Assembly: GCA_947086925.1 (NCBI GenBank) | Contig: CAMUAL010000002.1 | Span: forward strand, 16,179 to 80,178 | DNA length: 64,000 nucleotides | Source: an uncultured Clostridia bacterium | Lineage (GTDB): Bacteria; Bacillota; Clostridia; Christensenellales; Pumilibacteraceae | Direction: 5' to 3' | Shown: positions 36,787 to 45,943 of the stretch, piece by piece | Layout of the letters: each line of letters opens with the position of its first letter | Numbering within the stretch: the first letter of the stretch is position 1 | Translations under genes and position numbers: made by a program | Notes under the pieces: generated by a model | The model's database searches: none | What the model was told of the DNA's origin: nothing | Seen by the model: the letters and a program-made list of their open reading frames with translations, nothing else

Positions 36787-38259
36787 ATGAAAAGATTTAA
36801 ATTTATCGGCTTACTGCTAAGTGCGGTAATGCTGTTTGCGTCGCTATCGTTTGCGGGTTGCGGTTTCTTGCGCGACAGGCTTGATATAGACGCCGAAATG
36901 CAGAAGATAATCGACCGCATAGATTTCGATGCGGACGAGACTTTCGAGGGCAAGCTTGTTATTTATGCCGAAAGCAAGTCTACCGAGCAAGCCGCGACTA
37001 CCGCGTTTATAAACAGCTTTAAAGAAAAATATCCTAAAATCGAAGTTGTTTTAGATGAATTTGTTGCCGACTCTTACATAGATACGGTTAAAAAAAGACA
37101 CAATGCCGCAATCGATTCGCAAAAATACGAAGAAATGGCTGACGTTTTCTGGCTTGCAAACGAGAGTATACCTGCGCTTGTAAACATGGAAATGATAGCC
37201 CCCATAGATTATATCGATTTGGTCGACGACAGTTTTACAACCGACGCTTTGGTTGATTCCATGGTGCGCGACTGCAAGCTCGGCGACAGAATGTATATGA
37301 TGCCTCGCGACTACAATCAGTTTGTTATGTTTTACAACAAATGGTTGCTCGATAAGTGCAAGGTTGACGTGGGCGATATAGATACGGGCGTTGCTCTTAC
37401 CGCAGAAGAACTCGATGATATTATGTACAAATTGCACGGCACTATGGCGTCGAATGCGTTTACGACTCCTTACGGCGATAACACCGGCGCAGGTCAGGTG
37501 CTTGACTGCAACTGGGGATGGGGTTCTATGGCTTACGGCGTTTACCGCATGTTCGGTGCGGACGTTGCAAACCAAAACGGTGAAATCATATTCGACAGCG
37601 AACAATCGTATAAAGCGATAGATTGGGTTAAAAAGGCTGTTATAAACAACTACACGCCTTTGCCGGGCGATCAGACGAGCGGCGCGTATTTCACAAAATA
37701 CAAAGCTCCGTTTGTAATAGAAACCCGTGCAATCCTTACCGACCTTCTCGATTCGGGCGCGAACGGCGAAAAAATGAGCGACACGATAGGCGTTGTTCCC
37801 ATGCCGATTCTCGATACCGAAGAAAATTATGCGGTAGGCGCCGGATGTTCGGGCTACGCAATGTATCAGCATGTTACGCATGCAACCGAAGCGTGGTTGT
37901 TCTTGAAGCATATTGTGAGCTACGAAGGTCAGCAGGCTTACGGCAAAACGGGTAATTCCGTACCCGTGCTCAAATCGCTTATCGACGACGAAAACGCTAC
38001 GTGGCGCAATCCCGATATATCTTTACCCGACGACTTCAATCACGACGCTTTCGTTTATAATTACGAAAAAGCGAGCGTAATGAGCGATTACAAGTCAAAA
38101 ATACCCACAAAGAGCGTTTCGGTTGTTGCGGCTCAGATGCAATCCGCAATGATTAACGGCGTTAAGCTTACGGGCAACAAAGATTACGCGCAAGCGATTA
38201 AAAGCAGAATAGCAACCTGCGCTAAGCAGATGAAAAACGAAGTAGCGAAGTATAGGTAA
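36787..38259 (+). CDS. ABC transporter sugar-binding lipoprotein (cassette B)
   Basis: This 490-residue family 1 binding protein has a lipobox Cys at residue 25 (SFAGC). PRDYNQFVMFYNKW near residue 175 and GAGCSGYAMYQ near 355 match the cassette A protein, and the two align along their length. The gene begins one base after the preceding stop, with AAGGAG inside the upstream gene. It should deliver an oligosaccharide to the next two permeases. Confidence 0.92.
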   Translation: MKRFKFIGLLLSAVMLFASLSFAGCGFLRDRLDIDAEMQKIIDRIDFDADETFEGKLVIYAESKSTEQAATTAFINSFKEKYPKIEVVLDEFVADSYIDTVKKRHNAAIDSQKYEEMADVFWLANESIPALVNMEMIAPIDYIDLVDDSFTTDALVDSMVRDCKLGDRMYMMPRDYNQFVMFYNKWLLDKCKVDVGDIDTGVALTAEELDDIMYKLHGTMASNAFTTPYGDNTGAGQVLDCNWGWGSMAYGVYRMFGADVANQNGEIIFDSEQSYKAIDWVKKAVINNYTPLPGDQTSGAYFTKYKAPFVIETRAILTDLLDSGANGEKMSDTIGVVPMPILDTEENYAVGAGCSGYAMYQHVTHATEAWLFLKHIVSYEGQQAYGKTGNSVPVLKSLIDDENATWRNPDISLPDDFNHDAFVYNYEKASVMSDYKSKIPTKSVSVVAAQMQSAMINGVKLTGNKDYAQAIKSRIATCAKQMKNEVAKYR

Positions 38260-38265
38260 AATTAC

Positions 38266-39204
38266 ATGCTGAAACGCGTTAAACGATTTTCTATAACTTA
38301 CATAAAAGACACCGTATCGGCGTATGTGTTTTTACTGCCTGTTATAGTCGGCATTGCCGTATTTACGGCGTATCCGATAATAATGTCGCTGTTTTACAGC
38401 TTTTCCGACTTTAACGGCTCGTATGCTACCGTATTTTATCTCGAAAATTACAAAGAACTGTTTTCGCCCGACGGCGAGCTTATTCCGTTTATGTCATCGC
38501 TCGGCAAGACGTTTGTTTACGTTATATGCTCGACTACGCTCAACCTTGTTCTGTCTTACGTGCTTGCGCTTTTCCTGCGCAAAAACATAAAGGGAATAAG
38601 GGTGATTCGTCTGTTGTGCTACTTGCCTTGCCTTATCCCGGGGCTTGCTTCGGGTCTTATATGGAAAGATGTGTTTAAGTATAACGCATCGGGAATAGTC
38701 AGCGGCTACGGATTAATAAACACATGGCTGTATAAAATGGGACTGCCGCTGTTCCCGTTCTTCGACTCCGCAAACACCGCAATGTTTTCGCTTATAGTGT
38801 CGGGTTTGTGGGGCTTGGGCGGCGGTCTTATAATGTGGATTGCCGCGTTCGAAAACGTATCGCCCGAATTATACGAATCGGCGTCGTTGGACGGCGCGGG
38901 ATATTTCCGTCAGGTGTTTGCAATAACCGTTCCGCTTACAACCAACATGCTGTTTTATAATCTGCTTACTTCTCTTATAGGCGGATTGCAGGTGTTCGGC
39001 TCTTACGCAAACTACGGCGTAGGTCCCGAAGAATCGCTGTACTTTGTGGCGATACGAATATATCTTACGGCGTTCGGCGGTAATTTGGGTGTAAACAACG
39101 AGAAACTTGCATGTGCAATGAGTTGGGTGCTGTTTGTGATTATAGCGGCGCTTACGGCGGTCATGTTTAAAACGAACAAGTGGGTGAAGTACAGTGATGA
39201 ATAA
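38266..39204 (+). CDS. Sugar ABC transporter permease, MalF/UgpA type (cassette B)
   Basis: A 312-residue membrane protein with about six helices and the EAA loop ESASLDGAGYF followed by AITVP. It resembles the cassette A permease throughout, including the opening VFLLPVIVGIAVFTAYP. It overlaps the next gene by several bases. The ribosome site is weak, consistent with coupling to the preceding gene six bases away. Confidence 0.93.
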   Translation: MLKRVKRFSITYIKDTVSAYVFLLPVIVGIAVFTAYPIIMSLFYSFSDFNGSYATVFYLENYKELFSPDGELIPFMSSLGKTFVYVICSTTLNLVLSYVLALFLRKNIKGIRVIRLLCYLPCLIPGLASGLIWKDVFKYNASGIVSGYGLINTWLYKMGLPLFPFFDSANTAMFSLIVSGLWGLGGGLIMWIAAFENVSPELYESASLDGAGYFRQVFAITVPLTTNMLFYNLLTSLIGGLQVFGSYANYGVGPEESLYFVAIRIYLTAFGGNLGVNNEKLACAMSWVLFVIIAALTAVMFKTNKWVKYSDE

Positions 39205-40084
39205 TACGATTGCAAACGAAAATACATTGCTGATTTCCGCTCGCAAAGAGGGCGGTGCAAACCGTAAAAAGCGTACGGTTATGCTTGTCGTTAAATATGT
39301 AATAGCCGTTATACTGTGCATATTCTTTCTGTTCCCGTATTTGTACATGTTAAACAAGTCGCTCATGACGGCAACTCAGGTTGCCGAGGGCGCAACCTTT
39401 TGGACGTCGTCGTTTAAAATATCGAACTTTTCGATAGTAGGCAAGTATCTGCGCAACATAGGCAATACGCTTATAATAGTCGTAATTAACGGTTTCTTTG
39501 TTCCGTTTACCGCACTGTTCTGCGCATTCCCGCTTGCCCGAATCAAATTCTTCGGTAAAAAACCGGTGTTCGCTATAATAATGTCTACGGTAATGATACC
39601 GTCGTCGGTGCTTATGGTGCCTACGTATATTCTTTTCCGCAGATTCGGCTTAACCGACAATATCGCGTCGCAGTTTATAGGCGCGTTTTGGGGCGGCGGT
39701 GCGCTTAACATATTCCTTGCAATACAGTTTATGCGTTCCATACCCAAAGAAATAGACAACGCGGCAAAAATAGACGGCGCAAATTGGTTCCACATATTTT
39801 TCCGAATTATGTTCCCGCTGTGCTTCAACATATTCCTTTATATTTGCATTAACATTGTAATAGGTTTATGGATGGACTTTCAGGGACCCTTGATTTATTT
39901 GGAGAGTCCGAAGAACTTTACAATGGGTTTGGCTTTTTATTACGACTTTCAGGATACGGCGTTTGCCGAAACAACGCATTTGCTTATGGCAATGTGTGTG
40001 TTTGTAACAATATTGCCCATGATTTTGTTCTTTACTTTCCAAAAGCAGATGATAGGCGGTATTCAGATAGGCAGCTTAAAGTAA
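39194..40084 (+). CDS. Carbohydrate ABC transporter permease, MalG/UgpE type (cassette B)
   Basis: This protein of about 296 residues has six helices and the EAA-type loop NAAKIDGANWFHIF followed by RIMFP. It ends FQKQMIGGIQIGSLK like its cassette A partner. The start is either GTG 39194 or ATG 39197. Both overlap the end of the upstream permease gene, so translation is probably coupled. It forms the second half of the importer channel. Confidence 0.93.
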   Translation: MMNNTIANENTLLISARKEGGANRKKRTVMLVVKYVIAVILCIFFLFPYLYMLNKSLMTATQVAEGATFWTSSFKISNFSIVGKYLRNIGNTLIIVVINGFFVPFTALFCAFPLARIKFFGKKPVFAIIMSTVMIPSSVLMVPTYILFRRFGLTDNIASQFIGAFWGGGALNIFLAIQFMRSIPKEIDNAAKIDGANWFHIFFRIMFPLCFNIFLYICINIVIGLWMDFQGPLIYLESPKNFTMGLAFYYDFQDTAFAETTHLLMAMCVFVTILPMILFFTFQKQMIGGIQIGSLK

Positions 40085-40093
40085 ATTGTTTTG

Positions 40094-40120
40094 CGCCTTG
40101 TCGCGCTTTGCGGCAGGGCG
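40094..40120 (+). terminator. Hairpin after the importer genes
   Basis: CGCCTTGTCGC pairs with GCGGCAGGGCG (two G-T pairs) and is followed by a T-rich but interrupted tract. A second hairpin (TCGCG/CGCGA) follows near 40146-40165. It probably attenuates transcription into the lipoprotein gene. Confidence 0.45.
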
Positions 40121-40195
40121 TAAATATTTTCTTTTAAATGCGTTCTCGCGGCTTTTATGTCGCGACGGAAATATTCAGTAACAAGGAGTTAAAAA

Positions 40196-41857
40196 ATGAA
40201 ATTACGAAAAATTTGCGCGCTTGTGCTTGCTCTCGTATTTTCGGTTGCGTTAATAGGTTGCGGCGATAAAAAGCCCTCCGTCAAGCCCGAAGTAAAAGAG
40301 CCGTTTGCACTGTTTTTCGACCACGGCTTCAATAAGCAGGTTCAAACCGACACAACGTCAACAAAAAAGACCTCGTACACCATGTATGCAGGTAAAAACG
40401 AGATAGAAAACTGTCAGTTTATTCTTGCGGCTACCGATAAAGACTACGAAAATCTTACCGCCGAAGTAACCGATTTCGTGAACGGCGACAGCGTAATTCC
40501 CGCAACAATGTACATGGCTATGTACTTTACGGCAGACCATAAGATGATACCCGACGCAATGCTTCCGTACGGCGGCGAAGCTTTTACCGTCAAAAAGGAT
40601 AATTCGCAGATATTTTTTGCCGAGGCCGAGATTCCGTCCGACGCCGCGGCGGGCGATTATACCGCAACCGTTACCGTTAAAGACGAAAGCGGCGCCGAAC
40701 TTAAAAGCGGCACGGTTACTTTGCACGTGTGGGACTTCGTTTTAAGCGAAGAAACTTCCAACACCGTGGTTATGGATTTGGAAAACGGAAGAATAACGGC
40801 GGCGTGCGGACAGTCGGATTTGTACGGAAAATATTACGATTACATGCTTAAAAACCGCATAAGCCTTTACGATTTGCCCGTTGACTATACGAGTGCGGCG
40901 GCGGAAAAATATCTTGATAACCCGCGCGTCCGCGGATTCCGCGTGCGCAGTGCGTCGGATGCGCCGAAGATTAAAACCATGCAACAAACACACCCCGAAT
41001 GGGCGGAAAAAGCATTTTTCTACATTGTAGACGAGCCTGCCGGCAAAGAGGATTGGGACAGAATCCGCAGTGCGGGCAATTCGATAAAGTCGGTGCTCGG
41101 CGATAATTACCGCCACGTTTCGCCGTTTTTCAAGGGGGACTTTGTGTCGGGTGAGGATTGCCTCGAATACATGCGCGATTCAATAAACGTATGGTGTCCC
41201 AAAACCGTATTGTACGCATCTGCTGAGGAGTGGGAAAACTCCTCGGATTGGAATAAACCGGGATACGAACTGCTCGAATTTATCATGCTTACCGATAAGA
41301 GCGGTGCGGTGCAAAGCTTCGAGCAGCGCATGCAGGAATATCGGAACGAGGGTGACGAGCTTTGGTGGTACACGTGTTGGGACCCCGTTTCACCGTTCAT
41401 TTCGCTCAACATAGAGGAAAAAGGCGTTAATCCGCGCATTATGTTTTGGCAACAGAAGTATTTCGGAATTACTGGTTATTTGTACTTCCTTGTAAACGAA
41501 TGGGGCGCAAGCACCGAGGGTAGTTGGGAGTGGGCTGCCGACAGTTGGGATTCTCACTATAAAGTAAATTCGCTCGGCGAAGATACGTGGGGCGACGGTC
41601 AGCTTATTTACTGCGGCGAAACCCGCGGTTACGACGGACCCGTAGGCTCGTTCCGTTTAAACGCAGTGCGCGACGGTATAGAAGATTACGAATATCTGAC
41701 CATGCTCGAAAAAATCGTCGGAAAAACAGAAGTAAACAAAATTATTTCGGCAATCACAACGTCGGTCACCGTTTATACTTCCGATGCCGAGCTGTTTGCT
41801 TCTCAGCGTATTCTGCTCGGCAACACGTTGGAGGCAAAGCTTAAAAGCGCGAACTGA
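40196..41857 (+). CDS. GH123/DUF4091-like glycoside hydrolase lipoprotein
   Basis: This 553-residue protein has a lipobox Cys at residue 22 (LIGC). A beta-sandwich N-domain (about 35-185) precedes a barrel with the YIVDEP motif near residue 283, the acidic pair expected for substrate-assisted hexosaminidases of the GH123 type. The DUF4091 end carries WWYTCWDP, LYFLVNEWG and RLNAVRDGIEDYEYL. GH123 enzymes act on N-acetylgalactosaminides; that this one does is inference from family resemblance. The clear AAGGAG site and position after the permeases fit a surface enzyme feeding the importer. A terminator follows. Confidence 0.78.
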   Translation: MKLRKICALVLALVFSVALIGCGDKKPSVKPEVKEPFALFFDHGFNKQVQTDTTSTKKTSYTMYAGKNEIENCQFILAATDKDYENLTAEVTDFVNGDSVIPATMYMAMYFTADHKMIPDAMLPYGGEAFTVKKDNSQIFFAEAEIPSDAAAGDYTATVTVKDESGAELKSGTVTLHVWDFVLSEETSNTVVMDLENGRITAACGQSDLYGKYYDYMLKNRISLYDLPVDYTSAAAEKYLDNPRVRGFRVRSASDAPKIKTMQQTHPEWAEKAFFYIVDEPAGKEDWDRIRSAGNSIKSVLGDNYRHVSPFFKGDFVSGEDCLEYMRDSINVWCPKTVLYASAEEWENSSDWNKPGYELLEFIMLTDKSGAVQSFEQRMQEYRNEGDELWWYTCWDPVSPFISLNIEEKGVNPRIMFWQQKYFGITGYLYFLVNEWGASTEGSWEWAADSWDSHYKVNSLGEDTWGDGQLIYCGETRGYDGPVGSFRLNAVRDGIEDYEYLTMLEKIVGKTEVNKIISAITTSVTVYTSDAELFASQRILLGNTLEAKLKSAN

Positions 41858-41883
41858 ATTAAAATACCGTAAATAACGGAATC

Positions 41884-41920
41884 AAGACGCTTTTGCCGCA
41901 TGGCAGAGGCGTCTTTTTTT
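41884..41920 (+). terminator. Rho-independent terminator
   Basis: AAGACGC pairs with GCGTCTT, with an inner TGCC/GGCA, followed by seven T. Confidence 0.88.
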
Positions 41921-42023
41921 CGGTTTATTCCGCGCTGTTTGCTTTGATTCCCGTGCGTGGAGCATATGCGGGCGGTTTGTGCATTTCATACATTTGCGCG
42001 TGCGTTTTTTGTTCATTATGCAG

Positions 42024-42053
42024 TTGATATAAATTTACCCCGTATAGTATAAT
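42024..42053 (+). promoter_or_regulatory. Promoter of the importer ATPase gene
   Basis: TTGATA, 18 bases, then TATAAT. The ATPase has its own promoter and is not tied to either cassette, fitting a shared role. Confidence 0.65.
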
Positions 42054-42185
42054 ATATTTGTCATTAAAATACGGGAAAAAGCGCGTGCGCCTGTCGGCGC
42101 GGCACTTATATGCGGTAAAAGCCGCGAGGAAATATGATGCCGTACCGGATTGTATGTCGCTTAACCCGAAAACGGAGGGAAGGAA

Positions 42186-44330
42186 ATGGCAAGTTTGTCT
42201 TTAAGACACATTTACAAGATTTATCAAGGCGGAGTTAAAGCGGTAAGCGACTTCAACCTTGAAATCGACGACAAAGAATTTATCGTATTCGTCGGACCTT
42301 CTGGTTGCGGCAAATCGACTACACTGCGCATGGTTGCAGGACTCGAAGAAATTTCGGCAGGCGAGCTGTATATAGACGGCAAGCTTGTAAACGACGTTGA
42401 GCCGAAAGACCGCGACATTGCGATGGTGTTCCAAAACTACGCATTGTATCCGCACATGACGGTATACGACAACATGGCTTTCGGATTGCGCTTGCGCAAA
42501 ATGAACAGCAAGGAAATCGACAAACGCGTGCAAGAAGCAGCCGCAATTCTCGGTATTACGCCGTTACTCTCGCGTAAACCCAAAGCACTTTCGGGTGGTC
42601 AGCGTCAGCGTGTTGCATTGGGACGTGCAATAGTTCGTGAACCCAAAGTATTCCTTTTGGACGAACCGCTCTCGAACTTGGACGCAAAACTGCGTGTACA
42701 GATGCGTACCGAAATAACAAAGCTTCACAACAAGCTTGCAACTACGTTTATTTACGTAACGCACGACCAAACCGAGGCTATGACAATGGGTACTCGCATA
42801 GTCGTTATGAAAGACGGTATCATTCAGCAGATAGATACCCCTACGTGCCTGTACGACAACCCCGAAAATCTGTTCGTGGCGTCGTTCCTCGGCTCGCCGC
42901 AAATGAACTTCTTTAAAGCTCAGCTTGTAAAAGAGGGCGATAAGCTTTACGCTACGTTCGGCGCAAACAAGATTCTTGTGCCCGAATCGCGCGCAAAACG
43001 CATTATAGACGATTACTACATCGGGCGCGAAGTCGTTATGGGTGTTCGTCCCGAAGATATTCACGACGAAGAAATATTCATTTCGTCCAACCCCGATTCG
43101 ATTATAAATGCCGAAATCGACGTTATAGAAAAACTCGGTAACGAAACTATTCTTTATATGAAGGTAGACGGCAAAGAGGATTACACCATTGCACGTATAG
43201 ACGCGCGTTCGCAGTTCAGCGTGGGCGAGAAAGTAAATCTTGCAATCGACTGCAATCACATACACTTCTTCGACCCCGACACCGAGCTTACTATTATGGG
43301 CGTTCCCAAGGCAAACCGCATTGCGGCGAAGTTCCTTGCAACCGATAACGGACTCGTTGTTCGTTTCGGTAACGTAATAATCCCCGTAAGCGAGAATATA
43401 GCGTCCCGCATAACCGACCTCGAACAGATTAACCGCGACGTTGTGCTCGAAATCGCGCCCGACGACCTTGCAACCGAGGAACAAGAGGGTAGCGTTAAGA
43501 TTGACGGCGTAATCGACTTTATCGAAAAATATCCTCGCTACACTGCGGCGTTCAGCTATGTTCCCGGCAAAAAAGGCTTCCTTGTAAGCAAGCACCCGCT
43601 TGATTCCACGGTTGCTCCCGGCGACAAAATCACGCTTTACGTAAACCCCGATTCGATTCAGCTCCGCGACGTTGACAGCAACGAAAAACTTGTTGCGTAT
43701 AAGCCCGTTACCAAAAACACGGCAACCGCGCTTATCACGGTTAAAGACGGCACCACCGCAACCGTTGCATTCGGCAAGAGCAAACTTAACATGATAACCA
43801 ATTCCGAAGTGCGCGAGCCTGGCACCGCGATAATCAATATCGACCCCCGTCATATACGCGTAGGCAAAGAGGAAGTTCAGAAGAACTCCAAAATGGTTGT
43901 TACGGGCAGAGTAAAAGACGCCGACGTTTTGGGTGCAAACACCATAGTTTACGCCGACGTAGAAGGAATCGAGGGCGGTTTCTGCGCAATAGTTCCCGGA
44001 ACGGTAAACTATAACGTAAACGATAAAGTTAAATTCGCAATCGACCCGCTCGGCATTACCGTAGGCGCAAAACCGTCGGTAAGTGAAGTTATTGCCGACA
44101 AAGCGCAATATGCGCCCGAATACGTTTTCGTTGAAGAAAAACCCGCCAAAAAAGCGGCTAAGGAAGAAGTGAAAGCGGAAGACGAAACTGCGGCAACCGC
44201 CGAGGAGAAACCCGCCAAAAAGACGGCAACCAAAAAAGCGGCTACCCCGAAGAAAACCACCGCTAAAACCGAAACGAAAACAACCGCCGCAAAAAAGCCT
44301 GCGGCTAAAAAACCCGCTCCCAAAAAGTAA
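42186..44330 (+). CDS. Sugar ABC transporter ATPase (MsmX/UgpC/MalK type) with long C-terminal extension
   Basis: This 714-residue protein is nearly twice the usual 370. The nucleotide-binding domain is complete: Walker A GPSGCGKST near 37-45, signature LSGGQ at 135-139, Walker B LLDEP near 157-161. A MalK-type TOBE region follows (about 240-370). The extra part has at least two more OB/TOBE-like units ending in similar phrases (GDKITLYVNPDSI, NDKVKFAIDPLGI). A final Lys/Ala/Pro-rich tail of about 65 residues resembles histone H1 tails. It is the only sugar-importer ATPase in the window and probably powers both cassettes. The purpose of the extension is unknown. Confidence 0.9.
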   Translation: MASLSLRHIYKIYQGGVKAVSDFNLEIDDKEFIVFVGPSGCGKSTTLRMVAGLEEISAGELYIDGKLVNDVEPKDRDIAMVFQNYALYPHMTVYDNMAFGLRLRKMNSKEIDKRVQEAAAILGITPLLSRKPKALSGGQRQRVALGRAIVREPKVFLLDEPLSNLDAKLRVQMRTEITKLHNKLATTFIYVTHDQTEAMTMGTRIVVMKDGIIQQIDTPTCLYDNPENLFVASFLGSPQMNFFKAQLVKEGDKLYATFGANKILVPESRAKRIIDDYYIGREVVMGVRPEDIHDEEIFISSNPDSIINAEIDVIEKLGNETILYMKVDGKEDYTIARIDARSQFSVGEKVNLAIDCNHIHFFDPDTELTIMGVPKANRIAAKFLATDNGLVVRFGNVIIPVSENIASRITDLEQINRDVVLEIAPDDLATEEQEGSVKIDGVIDFIEKYPRYTAAFSYVPGKKGFLVSKHPLDSTVAPGDKITLYVNPDSIQLRDVDSNEKLVAYKPVTKNTATALITVKDGTTATVAFGKSKLNMITNSEVREPGTAIINIDPRHIRVGKEEVQKNSKMVVTGRVKDADVLGANTIVYADVEGIEGGFCAIVPGTVNYNVNDKVKFAIDPLGITVGAKPSVSEVIADKAQYAPEYVFVEEKPAKKAAKEEVKAEDETAATAEEKPAKKTATKKAATPKKTTAKTETKTTAAKKPAAKKPAPKK

Positions 44331-44350
44331 AAACCCCTAATCGGGTAAAT

Positions 44351-44390
44351 AATAAAAACCCTTTCCGCGTCGAAAGGGTTTTTATTATTT
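44351..44390. terminator. Bidirectional rho-independent terminator
   Basis: A perfect 15-base stem (AATAAAAACCCTTTC with GAAAGGGTTTTTATT) and a 6-base loop, serving both the ATPase gene and the converging cysS gene. Confidence 0.93.
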
Positions 44391-44479
44391 ATATCACTGT
44401 TAATGATTTGCAAACGTCTACGATTCGCTGTCGGCGTTTGTTTTTCTGCGTTGCCGATTCGTTATTTGCCGCCGACTTG

Positions 44480-45868
44480 TTAAAGCTTTTTCAGTGTGTA
44501 GCCGTCTTTCGAGTCGGCTATCGCATATCCCGATTTTGCTATTTCGTCGCGCAGGCGGTCGCTTTCCGCCCAATTTTTTTGACTGCGGGCGGCAAGACGT
44601 AATTCGGCAAGCTCTTTGATTTTGTCGGGTATAGGCTCGTTGTTCGTTTCGGGAGCTTTTGCGTTGTTTAAGTCCAAACCGAAAACCTTGTCGAAGTCGA
44701 GCGCAAGTTTGTAAATATCGTTCGACGGTTTTTCTTTTACCATAGTCCACAGTATGCCGAGTGCAAGCGGAAGATTAAGGTCGTCGTCGATAGCGGCTTC
44801 GAATTGCTTTTTGTAGTTTTCGAGCGTTTCGGGCGGTGTTGCCGAGTTGCTTGTTTTGTGTTTGTATAAAGTTTCAAGCAGGCGGTTATAAGCTGTCTGA
44901 GCCGCGTCTAAGCCTTCGAAAGTGAAATTCAGCTTTTTGCGGTAGTGTGCGTTAAGGCAGAAGTAGCGGAATGAAAGCGGGGAATAGCCTTTTTCGGCAA
45001 GTTGCGAAACGGTGTAGGTATTTCCGAGCGATTTGCTCATTTTGCCGCCGTCAACCAACATAAATTCGCCGTGCATCCATATGTTTACGGTTTTGCAACC
45101 CTCTTTCGCTTCGCTTTGCGCAATTTCGTTTTCGTGATGAACGGGAATATGGTCTACGCCGCCCGTGTGAATATCGAAAGTCACGCCCAAATATTTGCGG
45201 CTCATTGCCGAGCACTCTATGTGCCAACCGGGGTAACCCATGCCCCAAGGCGACTCCCATTGCATAATGTGGTTTTTCTCGGCTTTCTTCCAAAGCGCGA
45301 AATCGGCGGGATGACGCTTTTCCGTGTTTACTTCCACTCTCGCGCCTGCAATCTGTTCGTCTAAGTTAAGGCGGCTGAGTTTGCCGTATCCGTCGAATTT
45401 TCCTATATCGAAGTAAATGCCGTCGCTCGTTTCGTATCCGTAGCCTTTTTCTATAAGAGCCTCTACGTAGCTTATCATTTCGGGAATATGGTCGGTTGCT
45501 TTTGCTATTATTTCGGGCTTTCCTATGTTAAGTCGTCGTAAGTCGGTAAAAAAAACTTCCGAGTAGTATTCGGCGATGTCGCGCGGAGATTTTTTTTGTT
45601 CGCGCGCGGCTTTTGCCATTTTGTCCTCGCCCTCGTCGCCGTCGGAAAGCAGGTGTCCTACGTCGGTTATATTCATTACGCCTTTTATCTTAAAGCCGTC
45701 GTACTTCAAAACTCTGCGCAGTATGTCCATAAAAACGTATGTGCGCAGATTGCCTATATGAGCGTAATTATAAACGGTAGGACCGCACGAATACATAGTA
45801 ACGGTATTCGGCTTAATGGGTTTCAGTTCTTCCTTTTCTCTCGTTAAAGTGTTGTAAACTTTAAGCAT
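44480..45868 (-). CDS. cysS: Cysteinyl-tRNA synthetase
   Basis: A 462-residue class I aminoacyl-tRNA synthetase that attaches cysteine to its tRNA. HIGN is at residues 37-40 and KMSKS at 276-280. Cys28 (SCGPT) and the later Cys and His residues in WHIECS and HHENEIAQ form the zinc site that selects cysteine. It is third in the leftward cluster MarR-cysE-cysS, linking cysteine synthesis with its use in translation, an arrangement common in Firmicutes. Confidence 0.97.
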   Translation of the reverse strand: MLKVYNTLTREKEELKPIKPNTVTMYSCGPTVYNYAHIGNLRTYVFMDILRRVLKYDGFKIKGVMNITDVGHLLSDGDEGEDKMAKAAREQKKSPRDIAEYYSEVFFTDLRRLNIGKPEIIAKATDHIPEMISYVEALIEKGYGYETSDGIYFDIGKFDGYGKLSRLNLDEQIAGARVEVNTEKRHPADFALWKKAEKNHIMQWESPWGMGYPGWHIECSAMSRKYLGVTFDIHTGGVDHIPVHHENEIAQSEAKEGCKTVNIWMHGEFMLVDGGKMSKSLGNTYTVSQLAEKGYSPLSFRYFCLNAHYRKKLNFTFEGLDAAQTAYNRLLETLYKHKTSNSATPPETLENYKKQFEAAIDDDLNLPLALGILWTMVKEKPSNDIYKLALDFDKVFGLDLNNAKAPETNNEPIPDKIKELAELRLAARSQKNWAESDRLRDEIAKSGYAIADSKDGYTLKKL

Positions 45869-45943
45869 ATTTTTCCTTTTCCGTTCGGATTTTTTATTTC
45901 GTAATCGCCGCGCCGAGCTCTAAGCTTTTGTTTGCGGTATGAT

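Larger units (their letters stand above)
41858..42185. other. Intergenic region of 328 bases: terminator, promoter, leader
   Basis: It holds the terminator of the GH123-like gene, a promoter at 42024 and a GC-rich leader of about 120 bases (CGCGTGCGCC...GGCGCGGCAC can fold) before the ATPase gene. I see no coding sequence. Confidence 0.6.

Noticed and set aside
42564..44108. Long minus-strand open frame (514 codons) opposite the importer ATPase
   Set aside because: It is an antisense shadow of a well-defined ATPase gene, has no family motifs and no ribosome site. Similar mirror frames occur opposite other genes here.
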